Source: Inquilinus sp. Marseille-Q2685 (GTDB lineage: Bacteria > Pseudomonadota > Alphaproteobacteria > DSM-16000 > Inquilinaceae). From it: a DNA stretch of 64,000 nt. Location of the stretch: contig NZ_CAKAKL010000009.1 of the NCBI RefSeq assembly GCF_916619195.1, positions 186,001 through 250,000 of the forward strand, read 5' to 3'. This document shows positions 47,450-56,242 of this stretch, one piece after another; within the stretch, counting starts at the first letter, position 1, and each line of letters begins with the position of its first letter. The notes under the pieces were generated by a model. The model searched no databases and was not told the origin of the DNA. It saw nothing but the letters and a program-made list of their open reading frames with translations. Both the position numbers and the translations under genes were made by a program.

Positions 47450-48172
47450 CTAGCCCCGCAGCGCCTCCTGGTGAGCTTTGGCAAGTTCCGCCATGCTGGT
47501 GAAGCGGAAATCGACCTTGGGCTCGGTCGCCGGCTTCATGGTGGCGCCGAAGCCGCCCTCGGCGTGGCGGCGGTGGATCCAGCAGGTGGCCAGGCCCGCC
47601 GCCGTCGCCGGCTCGTGGTCGTGGAACAGGCTCTCCGCCGTGTGCAGCACCTCGCCCTTGGCGATGCCCATGCCGCCCAGCTTCTCCAGCATGTAGTCGA
47701 AGTTGCGCGCCGACGGCTTGTAGCTGCCGATGTCCTCGGCGGTGAAGATGGCGTCGAACTCGACCTGCAGCCGGACGTTGCTCAGGGCGAAGCTGGCATT
47801 GTCGACATTCGAGAGGATCGCCAGCTTGTAGTACTTCTTCAGGTACTGCAGCGCGCCGGCGGTGTCGGCGAAGGCCGGCCAGTCCTTGATCGAGCGGCCA
47901 TAGGCCAGCGCCTCCTCCCAGCTCGCCGCCACGCCCCACTCCTCGGCCAGGCGCTTGTAGACGATCGCCAGCAGCTCGCTGTAGCGCCGCGCCGGGGTCC
48001 AGCGCTGCTGCGCCGATTCGTGCCGGGCATGGGCCTCCAGGATCTGGTCGCGGGTCAGCGGCGCCTTGGCGCGGGCGGTCAGCGGCGCCAGCCCGTTGAC
48101 CATGCCGGTCTCCCAGTCGATCAGCGTGCCGTAGCAGTCGAAGGTCAGGATCTTGAAGTCGGTCAGCTTCAT
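47450..48172 (-). CDS. haloacid dehalogenase type II (HAD superfamily)
   Basis: A 240-residue HAD hydrolase. The nucleophile motif is FDCYGTL (Asp12). The second motif is LAILSNVDN, and the Lys and acidic motifs are SYKPSARNFDYML and HTAESLFHDHEPATAAG. The Tyr after DxY and the Ser-Asn motif match 2-haloacid dehalogenases, which convert L-2-haloacids to D-2-hydroxyacids, but many relatives act on phosphorylated metabolites instead. The substrate is therefore unsure. It is upstream of the Lrp regulator, about 165 bp away, on the same strand. Confidence 0.88.
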   Translation of the reverse strand: MKLTDFKILTFDCYGTLIDWETGMVNGLAPLTARAKAPLTRDQILEAHARHESAQQRWTPARRYSELLAIVYKRLAEEWGVAASWEEALAYGRSIKDWPAFADTAGALQYLKKYYKLAILSNVDNASFALSNVRLQVEFDAIFTAEDIGSYKPSARNFDYMLEKLGGMGIAKGEVLHTAESLFHDHEPATAAGLATCWIHRRHAEGGFGATMKPATEPKVDFRFTSMAELAKAHQEALRG

Positions 48173-48693
48173 GGCGGGTCTCCGGTTTCGGTCTCCCCGA
48201 TTATCCGCGGCCGCGCCGGCAGGGGCTGCGCATTCGCGTTCCGCGGCCGGCAGAGGCTGGCGCGGCGCGGCCGTCCGGCAGCAGAAAATGCCGAGTCGCA
48301 GCCGGTCCGGGATGGGTGTCGCAGCCGCGTCATGGCGTGTCGGCTCTGGAGCGTGCGGGGCCGCGGAGTCGCGCCATGATCCCCGCCAAGAGGTGCCGGC
48401 CGATGCCGCCGATCAGAAGCGGCGGGCCGGAGAATTGGGAAGCCGGTGAGACTCCGGCGCTGCCCCCGCAACGGTGACGGCGGTGAAGGTGCGGCAGGGG
48501 CCACTGGAGCGATCCGGGAAGGCGCCGCACCGGGCCGGGAAGCCCGCCGGAGCCCGGAAACCAGCCTCGACGGAGTCTGTTCGGTGATCGCGGTGGGCGG
48601 TCGGCGGGCATGTTCGCGACGGGCCGGTCCGGTCCCCGAGCGCGCGTACCCGGATGCCACATCTGCGACCGTGCCCAGAGGAGAGGATCGGGT
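48173..48693. other. 521-bp intergenic region with cobalamin riboswitch leader
   Basis: The first 200 bp hold no gene or repeat that I can see, only GC-rich sequence that should include the promoters of the divergent dehalogenase and Rieske genes. The riboswitch occupies about 48388-48575. About 120 bp of expression platform and leader follow before the ATG at 48694. Confidence 0.7.
48388..48575 (+). promoter_or_regulatory. cobalamin riboswitch
   Basis: All the conserved boxes occur in order: AGGTGCCGGCC, GGGAAGCCGGTGAGACTCC, GCTGCCCCCGCAACGGTGA, GCCACTGGAGC, GGGAAGGCGCCGC and the closing GAGCCCGGAAACCAGCCT. This is a classical B12 aptamer on the plus strand, about 120 bp before the Rieske oxygenase gene. 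Such elements normally shut off the downstream gene when cobalamin is plentiful. Confidence 0.93.
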
Positions 48694-49944
48694 ATGGAAG
48701 CGCGTTCGGCCATGTTGATGGATCTGCTCTCCCGCGCGCCGGGCTTCAGCCTGAAGCGGGATTTCTACACCAGCCCCGCCTATCACGCTCTGGACCTGGA
48801 GCACATCTTCTACAAGGAGTGGCTGTTCATCGGCCATGCCTGCGAGGTGACGCGGCCGGGCGATTTCCTGACCGTGCAGATCGGCGAGTATCCGGTGATC
48901 GTGGTGCGCGGCCGCGACCGCGCCATCCGCGCCTTCCACAATGTCTGCCGCCACCGCGGCTCGCGCCTGTGCACCGACGAGCGCGGCTCGCGTCCTCGCC
49001 TGGTCTGCCCCTATCACCAGTGGACCTACGACCTCGAGGGCAAGCTGATCTTCGCCCGCGACATGATGGACGCGATCGACCCGGCCGAATTCGGGCTGAA
49101 GCCGGTGGCCTGCCGCGAGGTCGGCGGCTGGATCTTCCTGTCGCTGGCCGACCAGCCGCGCGACTTCGAGCCGTTCCGGCGCATGGTCGAGCCCTACATG
49201 GCGCCGCACTTCCTCTCCGAAGCCAAGGTCGCCCACAGCTCGACCATCGTCGAGCGCGGCAACTGGAAGCTGGTGATGGAGAACAACCGCGAATGCTACC
49301 ACTGCTCCGGCAACCATCCGGAGCTGTGCCGCGTCTTCTCCGACCAGCCGACCCTGACCAGCGGCCAGAAAGGGATGGAGGAGAACCCGGAGATCCTCGA
49401 GCACTGGCAGAGCTGCGAGGCGATCGGCCTGCCCAGCCGCTACCAGATCTCGGACGACATGCAGTACCGGGTGATGCGGGTGCCGTTCATCAACGACGCC
49501 CATTCGATGACCATGAGCGGCCAGCCGGCGGTGAGGCGCCTCCTGGCCGACTTCCCGACCACCAGGCTGGGCTCGATGCTGCTGTACCACTACCCGAACA
49601 GCTGGAACCACCTGCTGGCCGACCATGCGCTGAGCTTCCGCATCCTGCCGATCAGCCCGACCGAGACCGAGGTCACCACCAGATGGCTGGTGCACAAGGA
49701 CGCGGTCGAGGGTGTCGACTACGACCTGCAGGCGCTGACCGAGGTGTGGACCGCGACCAATGACGAGGACCGCCGCATCGTCGAGGAGAACCAGCGCGGC
49801 ATCCTGTCCCCGGCCTATGAGCCCGGGCCGTATTCGCGGATGCATGAGGGCGCGGTGATCCAGTTCGTCGACTGGTACGCCGACACCATCACCCGCCGGC
49901 TCGGCGGCGGCACCGCCGCCACCCCGATCCGCGACGTGGCGTAA
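48694..49944 (+). CDS. Rieske oxygenase alpha subunit, glycine betaine demethylase (GbcA)-like
   Basis: A 416-residue aromatic-ring-hydroxylating-type oxygenase. The Rieske cluster ligands are Cys85/His87 (CRHRG) and Cys105/His108 (CPYHQW). The mononuclear iron site is in NNRECYHCSGNHPEL (His203, His208). This NRECYHCxGNHPEL form is typical of the GbcA/stachydrine demethylase branch, which removes an N-methyl group as formaldehyde. Betaine is the likeliest substrate but not proven. The ATG follows AGAGGAGAGG. A reductase gene follows 12 bp later, and a B12 riboswitch precedes it. Confidence 0.9.
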   Translation: MEARSAMLMDLLSRAPGFSLKRDFYTSPAYHALDLEHIFYKEWLFIGHACEVTRPGDFLTVQIGEYPVIVVRGRDRAIRAFHNVCRHRGSRLCTDERGSRPRLVCPYHQWTYDLEGKLIFARDMMDAIDPAEFGLKPVACREVGGWIFLSLADQPRDFEPFRRMVEPYMAPHFLSEAKVAHSSTIVERGNWKLVMENNRECYHCSGNHPELCRVFSDQPTLTSGQKGMEENPEILEHWQSCEAIGLPSRYQISDDMQYRVMRVPFINDAHSMTMSGQPAVRRLLADFPTTRLGSMLLYHYPNSWNHLLADHALSFRILPISPTETEVTTRWLVHKDAVEGVDYDLQALTEVWTATNDEDRRIVEENQRGILSPAYEPGPYSRMHEGAVIQFVDWYADTITRRLGGGTAATPIRDVA

Positions 49945-49956
49945 GGGCGGCGGGAC

Positions 49957-51030
49957 GTGCCCGGCCCTCTGACCGCCACGCCGAAGCTGTGGAACGCGAA
50001 GACCGCGCGGCTGCGCTGCATCGGCATCCGCGAGGAGGCGCCGGACGTCCGCACCTTCCGCTTCGAGGCGGAGGACGGCAGCTGGTTCTCCTACCGCCCC
50101 GGCCAGTTCGTGACGCTGGAGCTGCCGGTGGGGGCGGAGCCGGTGCTGCGCACCTACACCCTGGCCTCGACCCCGTCGCGGCCGCACCACGCCAAGATCA
50201 CCGCCAAGGTGCAGCCGGGCAGCGTCGCCACCCGCTGGCTGTTCGACCGGCTCAAGGTCGGCGACGCGCTGACGGCGCATGGCCCATCCGGCCGCTTCTC
50301 GCTGCTCGACCACCCGGCCGAGCGCTACCTGTTCCTGTCGGCCGGCAGCGGCGCCACGCCGATGATGTCGATGGCGCGCTGGCTGTTCGATACCGCGCCG
50401 CAGACCGACGTGGTCTATGTCCATTTCGCCCGGCGGCCGCAGGACCTGCTGTTCCGGTCGGAGCTCGGCTACATGGCCGAGGCGGCGTCCGGCCTGCGCC
50501 TGCGCTTCGTCGTCACCGGCGCGCCGGCGGGCGAGGGCTGGGCCAGCGGCCGGCTGGAGCGGGCGCTGCTGTCCGCCCTGTGCCCGGATTTGGCCGGGCG
50601 GACGGTGTTCTGCTGCGGCCCGGACCGGTTCATGGACGCGGCCAGGCGCGTGGCGGGCGAACTCGGCGTGCCAGCGGCGCGCTGGCATGAGGAGAGCTTC
50701 GGCGCCACCCCGGCGCCAGTGCCCGTCGCGGCCCCGGTCGCGCCGCCGCCCGCGCCGGCGGGGGAGGGGATGCAGGTAGCCTTCACCCGTTCCGGCCGCA
50801 GGGCGGCGGTGCTGCCGGGCCAGACCGTGCTGGAGGCGGCGGAGGGCTGCGGCCTGCGCATCCCGACCGCCTGCCGCCAGGGCCTCTGCGGCACCTGCCT
50901 GGTGCGCAAGCTGAAGGGCGAGGTGCGGATGGAGCACAATGGCGGCATCGCCGACGACGAGATCGCCGAAGGCTGGATCCTCGCCTGCTGTTCCCAGCCC
51001 GAGACCGCGCTGGTCGAGGTGGAGGTTTAG
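49957..51030 (+). CDS. hybrid flavin/ferredoxin reductase (GbcB-like)
   Basis: Electron donor for the preceding oxygenase. It is 357 residues: an FAD-binding barrel (YRPGQFVTLELP, RTYTLAST), an NAD-binding domain (LSAGSGATPMMSMARWL, FCCGPDRFM), a Pro/Ala linker, and a C-terminal plant-type 2Fe-2S ferredoxin with CRQGLCGTC and a later CCSQP Cys. This domain order is that of GbcB and related oxygenase reductases. The GTG at 49957 starts 12 bp after the oxygenase stop, so the two genes form one riboswitch-controlled operon. Confidence 0.92.
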   Translation: MPGPLTATPKLWNAKTARLRCIGIREEAPDVRTFRFEAEDGSWFSYRPGQFVTLELPVGAEPVLRTYTLASTPSRPHHAKITAKVQPGSVATRWLFDRLKVGDALTAHGPSGRFSLLDHPAERYLFLSAGSGATPMMSMARWLFDTAPQTDVVYVHFARRPQDLLFRSELGYMAEAASGLRLRFVVTGAPAGEGWASGRLERALLSALCPDLAGRTVFCCGPDRFMDAARRVAGELGVPAARWHEESFGATPAPVPVAAPVAPPPAPAGEGMQVAFTRSGRRAAVLPGQTVLEAAEGCGLRIPTACRQGLCGTCLVRKLKGEVRMEHNGGIADDEIAEGWILACCSQPETALVEVEV

Positions 51031-51034
51031 CCGG

Positions 51035-51616
51035 CTACAGCCGCTCCGCCGCCGCGACCACCTTGGCCAGGAAGGCGTTGCGGTCGGCGTCGCTGGCCCG
51101 GTTCATGCCGTAGAGGGCGAGGTAGCGCACCGGCGCCCAGGGGCGGATCAGTCCGCGCAGCCAGCGCCGCACCAGCTTGCGCGGCGGGTCGCCCATCAGC
51201 AGCGACGCCCAGCGCGTGCCGCCATAGGAGACCACGGCGGTCAGACTCCGGATGTGCTGCAGATTCGGATAGGCCCGGCCGTCGCGCATGACAAAGGACA
51301 CGCCGGGCAGCATCACCCGGTCGAACCAGCCCTTCAGGATCGCCGGGAAGCCGAAATTCCACACCGGCGCCATGATCACCAGCGCCTCGGCCCGCAGCAG
51401 CCGGTCGACATGGGATTCCACCGGCCGGCGGTTGGCCGACAGATCGTGGTACTGCAGCCGCTCCTCCCGGGTCAGGATCGGATCGAAGCCCGCGGCATAG
51501 AGGTCGCAGTCGTCGACCTCGTGCCCGGCCCGACGCAGCGCGTCGACCATCGCCTGGTGCAGCGCGGCGTGGAAGCTGGTCTCGACCGGATGCGCGAACA
51601 GCACCAGCACGCGCAT
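51035..51616 (-). CDS. NAD(P)H dehydrogenase (quinone), flavodoxin-like fold
   Basis: A 193-residue member of the NQO1/MdaB/KefF flavodoxin-fold family. It starts MRVLVLFAHPVETSFHAALH and has the FMN/FAD contacts PVWNFGFPAILKGWFDRV and SYGGTRW. It probably reduces quinones by two electrons or acts as an ancillary oxidoreductase. It is convergent with the GbcB-like gene with only 4 bp between stop codons and does not belong to that operon. Confidence 0.9.
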   Translation of the reverse strand: MRVLVLFAHPVETSFHAALHQAMVDALRRAGHEVDDCDLYAAGFDPILTREERLQYHDLSANRRPVESHVDRLLRAEALVIMAPVWNFGFPAILKGWFDRVMLPGVSFVMRDGRAYPNLQHIRSLTAVVSYGGTRWASLLMGDPPRKLVRRWLRGLIRPWAPVRYLALYGMNRASDADRNAFLAKVVAAAERL

Positions 51617-51651
51617 CGGTCAGGTTCCGCCGGGCGGAGAGGCCGGAGCCG

Positions 51652-51784
51652 CCCCCTCACCCGAAATCGCTGCGCGATTTCGACCTCTCCCCGGGGGAGA
51701 GGTGAACGAGTGCCGCGTCTCTTCCCCTCTCCTCGGGGAGAGGGAGGGACCCATTCGCGTTGGCGAATGGGAGGGTGAGGGGGA
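51652..51784. repeat. REP-like palindromic repeat, copy B (inverted relative of 21713-21841)
   Basis: Contains GAAATCGCTGCGCGATTTC, CCTCTCCCCGGGGGAGAGG, CCTCTCCTCGGGGAGAGG and CCATTCGCGTTGGCGAATGG hairpins between CCCCTCACCC and GGGTGAGGGG. It separates the quinone reductase gene from the oxidase gene. Confidence 0.85.
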
Positions 51785-51813
51785 CGGCGCCGGCCAATAA
51801 GGACGAACCATCC

Positions 51814-53220
51814 TCACCCCGTCGCCTGCAGCCCCGGGAACAGGTAGATGCGGCCGGAGTTCAGGTCGTAATCCGGGTCGTCCCAGCCGATCATCTTGCC
51901 GGGGTTCAGCAGGCCGCGCGGGTCGGTCTCGCGCTTGAACTCCAGCTGCACCGCGTCGGTGCGCTTCATCCCGCCCTCCTCCAGCGTGTAGCGGTGCGGG
52001 TTGAAGATAAGGCAGCCATGGTCCTCGTGGATGCGGATGATCTCGTCCAGCCGCTCCTCGGTGGTGAAGCGCACGATCGGCAGGCCGGAGCAGGTAACGT
52101 TGCCGTCGAAGCGGATCACCTCGAGATGCCCCGGCACCTCGTCGCCGAAGATCCGGGTCATCTCCTCGACCAGCCGCAGATGGTCGGGGAAGGGGTACAG
52201 CACCTGCAGATAGGTGATGGTCGGATCGATCTTGATCGCCCGCAGCGTGGTGTGGTTCCAGGTCAGCTCGTAGAGCGGCGGCAGGCCGCGCTTCTCCTGG
52301 TCCGTCGCGGTGTCGGCGCGGAACAGCACCTCGCCCTTCGACCGCTTCATGAAGGCCTCGAAGCCGCCCATGGCGAAGTCGGCCACCATCAGCAGCGCCA
52401 CCGACTGGTCGCGGCGGATAAACTTCCGGTGCTTCAGGAAATAGTCGTGCGGCACCGGGGCGGCGACCGGCGCGATCTCCTTCAGCAGCAGCCCGTCGGC
52501 CCGGCCGATCTCCTCGCAGAAGCGGACCGCGTCCATCCAGTCGTCGAAGCCGACGACGACGTCCACCCACTCCGGCGCCGCGGCCAGCGGGATCTCGACT
52601 TCGGTGATGATGCCGTTGGTGCCGTAGGCGTGCAGCGCCTTCAACAGGTCCTCGCCGGTCAGGTCGAGGATGCGCGGCTCCGCCTCCATGGTCACGAGCC
52701 GCACCCGCATGACGTTGCCGAGGTTGCGCAGGCCGCCCCAGCGGATCGACCCGACGCCGCCGGAGCCGCCGGCCAGGAAGCCGCCGATCGTCGCCATCCG
52801 GTAGGTGGAGGGGAACAGCCGCATCTCCTGCCCGACCCGGGCCCGGGTCTGCACGTCCATCTGGGCCAGCACGGCGCCGGCCTCGGCCGCCACCGCGCCG
52901 GGGCGGATCGCGGTGACCCGGTTCATCCGCGCCAGGTTCAGCACCATGCCGCCCGACAGCGGCATGGCCTGGCCGTAATTGCCGGTGCCGGCGCCGCGCG
53001 GCGTCACCGGCACGCCATGGGCATAGGCGGCCTTCAGCGCCTGCACCACCTCGGCTTCCGAGGTCGGGGAGACGACGAGGTCGCCGGTGACATGCTCCAG
53101 CTGCCGCTTCAGCACCGGCGAGTACCAGAAGAAATCCTGGCTCTTCTGCTTCACCAGCACCGGGTCGTCGGTGACCCGCAGCCCCTCCAGGTCGCGCTTC
53201 AGCGCCGTGAGGTCGGTCAT
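51814..53220 (-). CDS. FAD-binding oxidase, GlcD/D-lactate dehydrogenase-like
   Basis: A 468-residue PCMH-type flavoprotein. The FAD-binding part has VTPRGAGTGNYGQAMPLSGG and ATIGGFLAGGSGGVGSIRWGG. The C-terminal cap ends with ETDPRGLLNPGKMIGW, the typical closing motif of the GlcD/D-2-hydroxyacid dehydrogenase group. The substrate is unknown; the place directly behind a cytosine-deaminase-like gene (overlap of 4 nt) suggests that it oxidises an intermediate of the same pathway. No GlcE/GlcF partners are present. Confidence 0.88.
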   Translation of the reverse strand: MTDLTALKRDLEGLRVTDDPVLVKQKSQDFFWYSPVLKRQLEHVTGDLVVSPTSEAEVVQALKAAYAHGVPVTPRGAGTGNYGQAMPLSGGMVLNLARMNRVTAIRPGAVAAEAGAVLAQMDVQTRARVGQEMRLFPSTYRMATIGGFLAGGSGGVGSIRWGGLRNLGNVMRVRLVTMEAEPRILDLTGEDLLKALHAYGTNGIITEVEIPLAAAPEWVDVVVGFDDWMDAVRFCEEIGRADGLLLKEIAPVAAPVPHDYFLKHRKFIRRDQSVALLMVADFAMGGFEAFMKRSKGEVLFRADTATDQEKRGLPPLYELTWNHTTLRAIKIDPTITYLQVLYPFPDHLRLVEEMTRIFGDEVPGHLEVIRFDGNVTCSGLPIVRFTTEERLDEIIRIHEDHGCLIFNPHRYTLEEGGMKRTDAVQLEFKRETDPRGLLNPGKMIGWDDPDYDLNSGRIYLFPGLQATG

Positions 53221-54554
53221 GCCTGCTCTCCTTCGGGCGCCAGCAGCGCGTCCAGCTCGCGGTAGTCCGGCGGGGTGGTGTCGATCGCCCGGCCGTTCCG
53301 GACCACGATCCGGTCGGCCTGGGGGCGGGACAGCAGCTCGGTCCAGCTGCGGGCGCGCAGCAGCACCAGGTCGGCGCCGCCGCCCGCGGCCAGGCGGCCG
53401 AGATCGGGCCGGCCCAGCACGGCGGCCGGGGTCGCGGTCACCGCCCGCGGCCAGTCGCCGACCGGGTGGTCGAGATGCAGGATGCGCGTCGCCTGGGCGT
53501 AGACCTCAAGCGCGTCGAGATCGCCATAGGCGTAGAACGGGTCGCGGGTGTTGTCGGAGGACACCATGACGGGAATGCCGCGCGCCTTCATCTCGTGCAG
53601 CAGCGTCACGCCGCGCCAGCGTGGCGTGGTCCCGGCCTTTCGGTCCTGCAGATACATGTTGCACATCGGCAGCGACACCACGGCGAGGCCGGCCTCGGCC
53701 ACCAGGTCCAGCGTGCGGTCAATGACGTCGTCCGGCTGCCGGGCCAGGGAGCAGCAATGGCCGACCAGCACCCGGCCGCGGAAGCGGTGGCGGATCGCGG
53801 CCTCGGCGATCAGCGCCAGCGACCGCACCGCCGGGTCGCCGGTCTCGTCGGCATGGACGTCGAGGTCGAGGCCGTGCTCGATCGCATGGCGGAACAGCCG
53901 GTCGATGCCGGCCTCCAGCCCCGGCACCGGATAGGCGACGGCGCCGAGAATGCCGCCATGGGCGCGCACGGTGCGGCTGAGGTCGTCGAAATACGCATCC
54001 TCCAGCACCCGGTCGATGCCGACCAGGGCCGAGCCCTGCAGCTCAATCCGCCCGGCCCATTCGTCCCGCAGCGCGGCGAAGACCGGCCAGGAGACGCCGT
54101 GCTGCGGCGGGTCGCTGTCGATATGGGTGCGGATCAGCCTTGTGCCGTGGGCGAAGGCGCAGCGCAGGCTGAACTCCATCCGCGCCCGCACATCCGCCGC
54201 CGACCAGTGTGCCGCCCGGTCCGCCCGCACGGCGGCGAGCGCACCGTCGAAGCTGCCGTCCGGGTTCGGCCCGCGCGGCCAGATATGCCCCTTGTCGAGA
54301 TGGGTGTGCGCCTCGACCAGGGCCGGCCACACCATGCCGCGGTCCAGGTCCAGCGCCGGCAGCGCCGCGCCGTCGGGGTCGGGGCCGCCGGCCGGGCGGA
54401 TCGCGGCCAGCGTGCCGCCGTCGATGGTCAGGTCGGCCCGCGCCAGCCCGTCGCGGTCCGGCGCCAGATCCGTGCCCTCGACCAGGCAGGCCGGCACGGT
54501 GGCGTTGGTCAGCCGGTAGCGCCGGGCGTCCGGCAGGACAGCAAAACCGGGCAT
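53217..54554 (-). CDS. amidohydrolase, cytosine deaminase (CodA)-like
   Basis: A 445-residue metal-dependent amidohydrolase. Metal ligands are visible in VEAHTHLDKGHIWP (HxH), LDVHADETGD, LVGHCCSL and SSDNTRDPF. The HxHLDK and HADE motifs are diagnostic of the cytosine deaminase group. Known members deaminate cytosine, creatinine or isoguanine, so the true substrate is open. It lies 2 bp downstream of an ABC permease and overlaps the FAD oxidase gene, in one operon with the importer. Confidence 0.88.
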   Translation of the reverse strand: MPGFAVLPDARRYRLTNATVPACLVEGTDLAPDRDGLARADLTIDGGTLAAIRPAGGPDPDGAALPALDLDRGMVWPALVEAHTHLDKGHIWPRGPNPDGSFDGALAAVRADRAAHWSAADVRARMEFSLRCAFAHGTRLIRTHIDSDPPQHGVSWPVFAALRDEWAGRIELQGSALVGIDRVLEDAYFDDLSRTVRAHGGILGAVAYPVPGLEAGIDRLFRHAIEHGLDLDVHADETGDPAVRSLALIAEAAIRHRFRGRVLVGHCCSLARQPDDVIDRTLDLVAEAGLAVVSLPMCNMYLQDRKAGTTPRWRGVTLLHEMKARGIPVMVSSDNTRDPFYAYGDLDALEVYAQATRILHLDHPVGDWPRAVTATPAAVLGRPDLGRLAAGGGADLVLLRARSWTELLSRPQADRIVVRNGRAIDTTPPDYRELDALLAPEGEQA

Positions 54555-54556
54555 GC

Positions 54557-55423
54557 TCAGTTCTCCCGCCGGATCGCGCTTTCATGCCAGCGCCGCAGCA
54601 GCAGATGCGACACCAGGCTGGTCAGGGCGAAGATGGCCAGGCCGGTCAGGGTGATCAGGATCAGCGCCGCGAACAGCCGCGGCACGTTCAGCCGGCGCCC
54701 GGCCTCCAGGATGCGGAAGGCCAGGCCGGACTGGGCGCCGGCCGACCCGGCCGCGAACTCCGCCACCACCGACCCGATCAGCGCGAGGCCGCCGCCGATG
54801 CGCAGGCCGGTGGCGAAATAGGGCAGCGACGCCGGGATGCGCAGATGCAGCAGCGACTGCCAGCGCGACGCGCCATACAGCTCGAACAGGTTCAGCAGGT
54901 TGTGGTCGGTGCTCTTCAGCCCCTGGGTCATGTTCGACAGGATCGGGAAGAAGGCGACGATGAAGGCGCAGATCAGCAGCACCGATTCGGTCGACGGCGC
55001 GTAGATGATGATCAGCGGCGCGATCGCCACGATCGGCGTCACCTGCAGCACCACGGCATAGGGGTAGAAGGCCAGCTCCAGCCAGCGCGACTGGACGAAC
55101 AGGATGGCCAGCGCCACGCCGCCGACCAGCGCCGCGGCCAGGGCGGCGAAGGTGATGGTCAGCGTCACCGCCAGGGCCGAGGACAGGATCGGCCAGTCGC
55201 TCACCATCGTGGCCGCCACCTCGGTCGGCGCCGGCAGGATGTAGCGCGGCACCTGATAGGCGGTGACGTACCACTGCCACAGCGCCACGAAGGCGGCGAA
55301 GGCGGTCACCGGCACAGCGATCCGCGCCGCCAGCGCCCGGATGCGGCCGGGGTCGGCCCGCCGGGCCTCGGCGATGGCGGCCTCGTCCTCGGCCGCGCCG
55401 GTCTGCAACTCGATCTCAGTCAT
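54557..55423 (-). CDS. ABC transporter permease, nitrate/taurine/pyrimidine-type
   Basis: A 288-residue inner-membrane protein with about six hydrophobic segments (for example IAVPVTAFAAFVALWQWYV and LAAALVGGVALAILFV). The EAA-like coupling loop is LFELYGASRWQSLLHLRIPASLPYFATGLR. It belongs to the SsuC/TauC/ThiX-type permeases that pair with NMT1/THI5-like binding proteins. The start at 55423 overlaps the ATPase stop by 4 nt. A single permease would form a homodimer. Confidence 0.9.
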   Translation of the reverse strand: MTEIELQTGAAEDEAAIAEARRADPGRIRALAARIAVPVTAFAAFVALWQWYVTAYQVPRYILPAPTEVAATMVSDWPILSSALAVTLTITFAALAAALVGGVALAILFVQSRWLELAFYPYAVVLQVTPIVAIAPLIIIYAPSTESVLLICAFIVAFFPILSNMTQGLKSTDHNLLNLFELYGASRWQSLLHLRIPASLPYFATGLRIGGGLALIGSVVAEFAAGSAGAQSGLAFRILEAGRRLNVPRLFAALILITLTGLAIFALTSLVSHLLLRRWHESAIRREN

Positions 55424-56241
55424 CGCTGCCCCGCCGCCCCCATGATCGCCCGCATCAGCGCGTCCGACACGGTGCGGCAGCGCTCGTTGTAGGGCGTGGA
55501 CATCCGGTATTCGTTGCCGCGCGGATAGGAGGCGTCCACCGCCACCTCCTCGATCACCCGGCCCGGCCGCGCCGCCATCACCACGATCCGCGACGACAGG
55601 TAGACGGATTCGAACACCGAATGGGTGACGAAGACGATAGTCCAGTTCTGCCCCTGCCACAGCCGCAGCAGGTCGTCGTTCAGCTTGATCCGGGTGATCT
55701 CGTCCAAGGCCGCAAAGGGCTCGTCCATCAAGAGCAGCTTCGGCCGTGTGACCAGGGCCCGGGCGATCGACACCCGCATCTTCATGCCGCCCGACAGCTC
55801 GCGCGGATAGGCGCCGGCGAAGCGGTCGAGCCCGACCATCGCCAGCGCCTCCATCACCCGGTCGCGCGCCGCCGCCCGCGACAGGCCCTTCAGCCGCAGC
55901 GGCAGCCAGACATTCCTGAACACCGTGGCCCAGGGCATCAGCGTCGGCTCCTGGAACACGAAGCCGACCTCGCCGTCCGTCGCGGCGCGGCCCCCGTTCG
56001 GCCAGCGGATCGCGCCGGCGGAGGGCGCGCCGAGGCCCGCGATCAGCCGCAGCGCCGTCGACTTGCCGCAGCCGGAGGGGCCGAGCAGGCTGACGAACTC
56101 CCCCTCCCGGATGTCGAGCGTCATGGCGGAGAGGGCGAGGGTGCCGCTGGCGAAGCGCTTCGACACCCCGTCCAGCGACACCAGCACCCGGCCGCCCTCG
56201 GCGGCGTTCTGCCCGGGCGTGGCCAAGGCGACCGAATCCAC
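55420..56241 (-). CDS. ABC transporter ATP-binding protein, SsuB/ThiZ-like
   Basis: A 273-residue ATPase with Walker A GPSGCGKST, Q-loop VFQEPTLMPW, signature LSGGMKMR, Walker B LLLMDEPFAALDE and the H-loop VTHSVFE. The sequence is that of the nitrate/sulfonate/pyrimidine import group. The GTG at 56241 follows directly after the stop of the binding-protein gene; an ATG at 56271 inside that gene is an alternative. The middle gene of the importer operon, it overlaps the permease. Confidence 0.9.
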   Translation of the reverse strand: MDSVALATPGQNAAEGGRVLVSLDGVSKRFASGTLALSAMTLDIREGEFVSLLGPSGCGKSTALRLIAGLGAPSAGAIRWPNGGRAATDGEVGFVFQEPTLMPWATVFRNVWLPLRLKGLSRAAARDRVMEALAMVGLDRFAGAYPRELSGGMKMRVSIARALVTRPKLLLMDEPFAALDEITRIKLNDDLLRLWQGQNWTIVFVTHSVFESVYLSSRIVVMAARPGRVIEEVAVDASYPRGNEYRMSTPYNERCRTVSDALMRAIMGAAGQR

Positions 56242-56242
56242 C

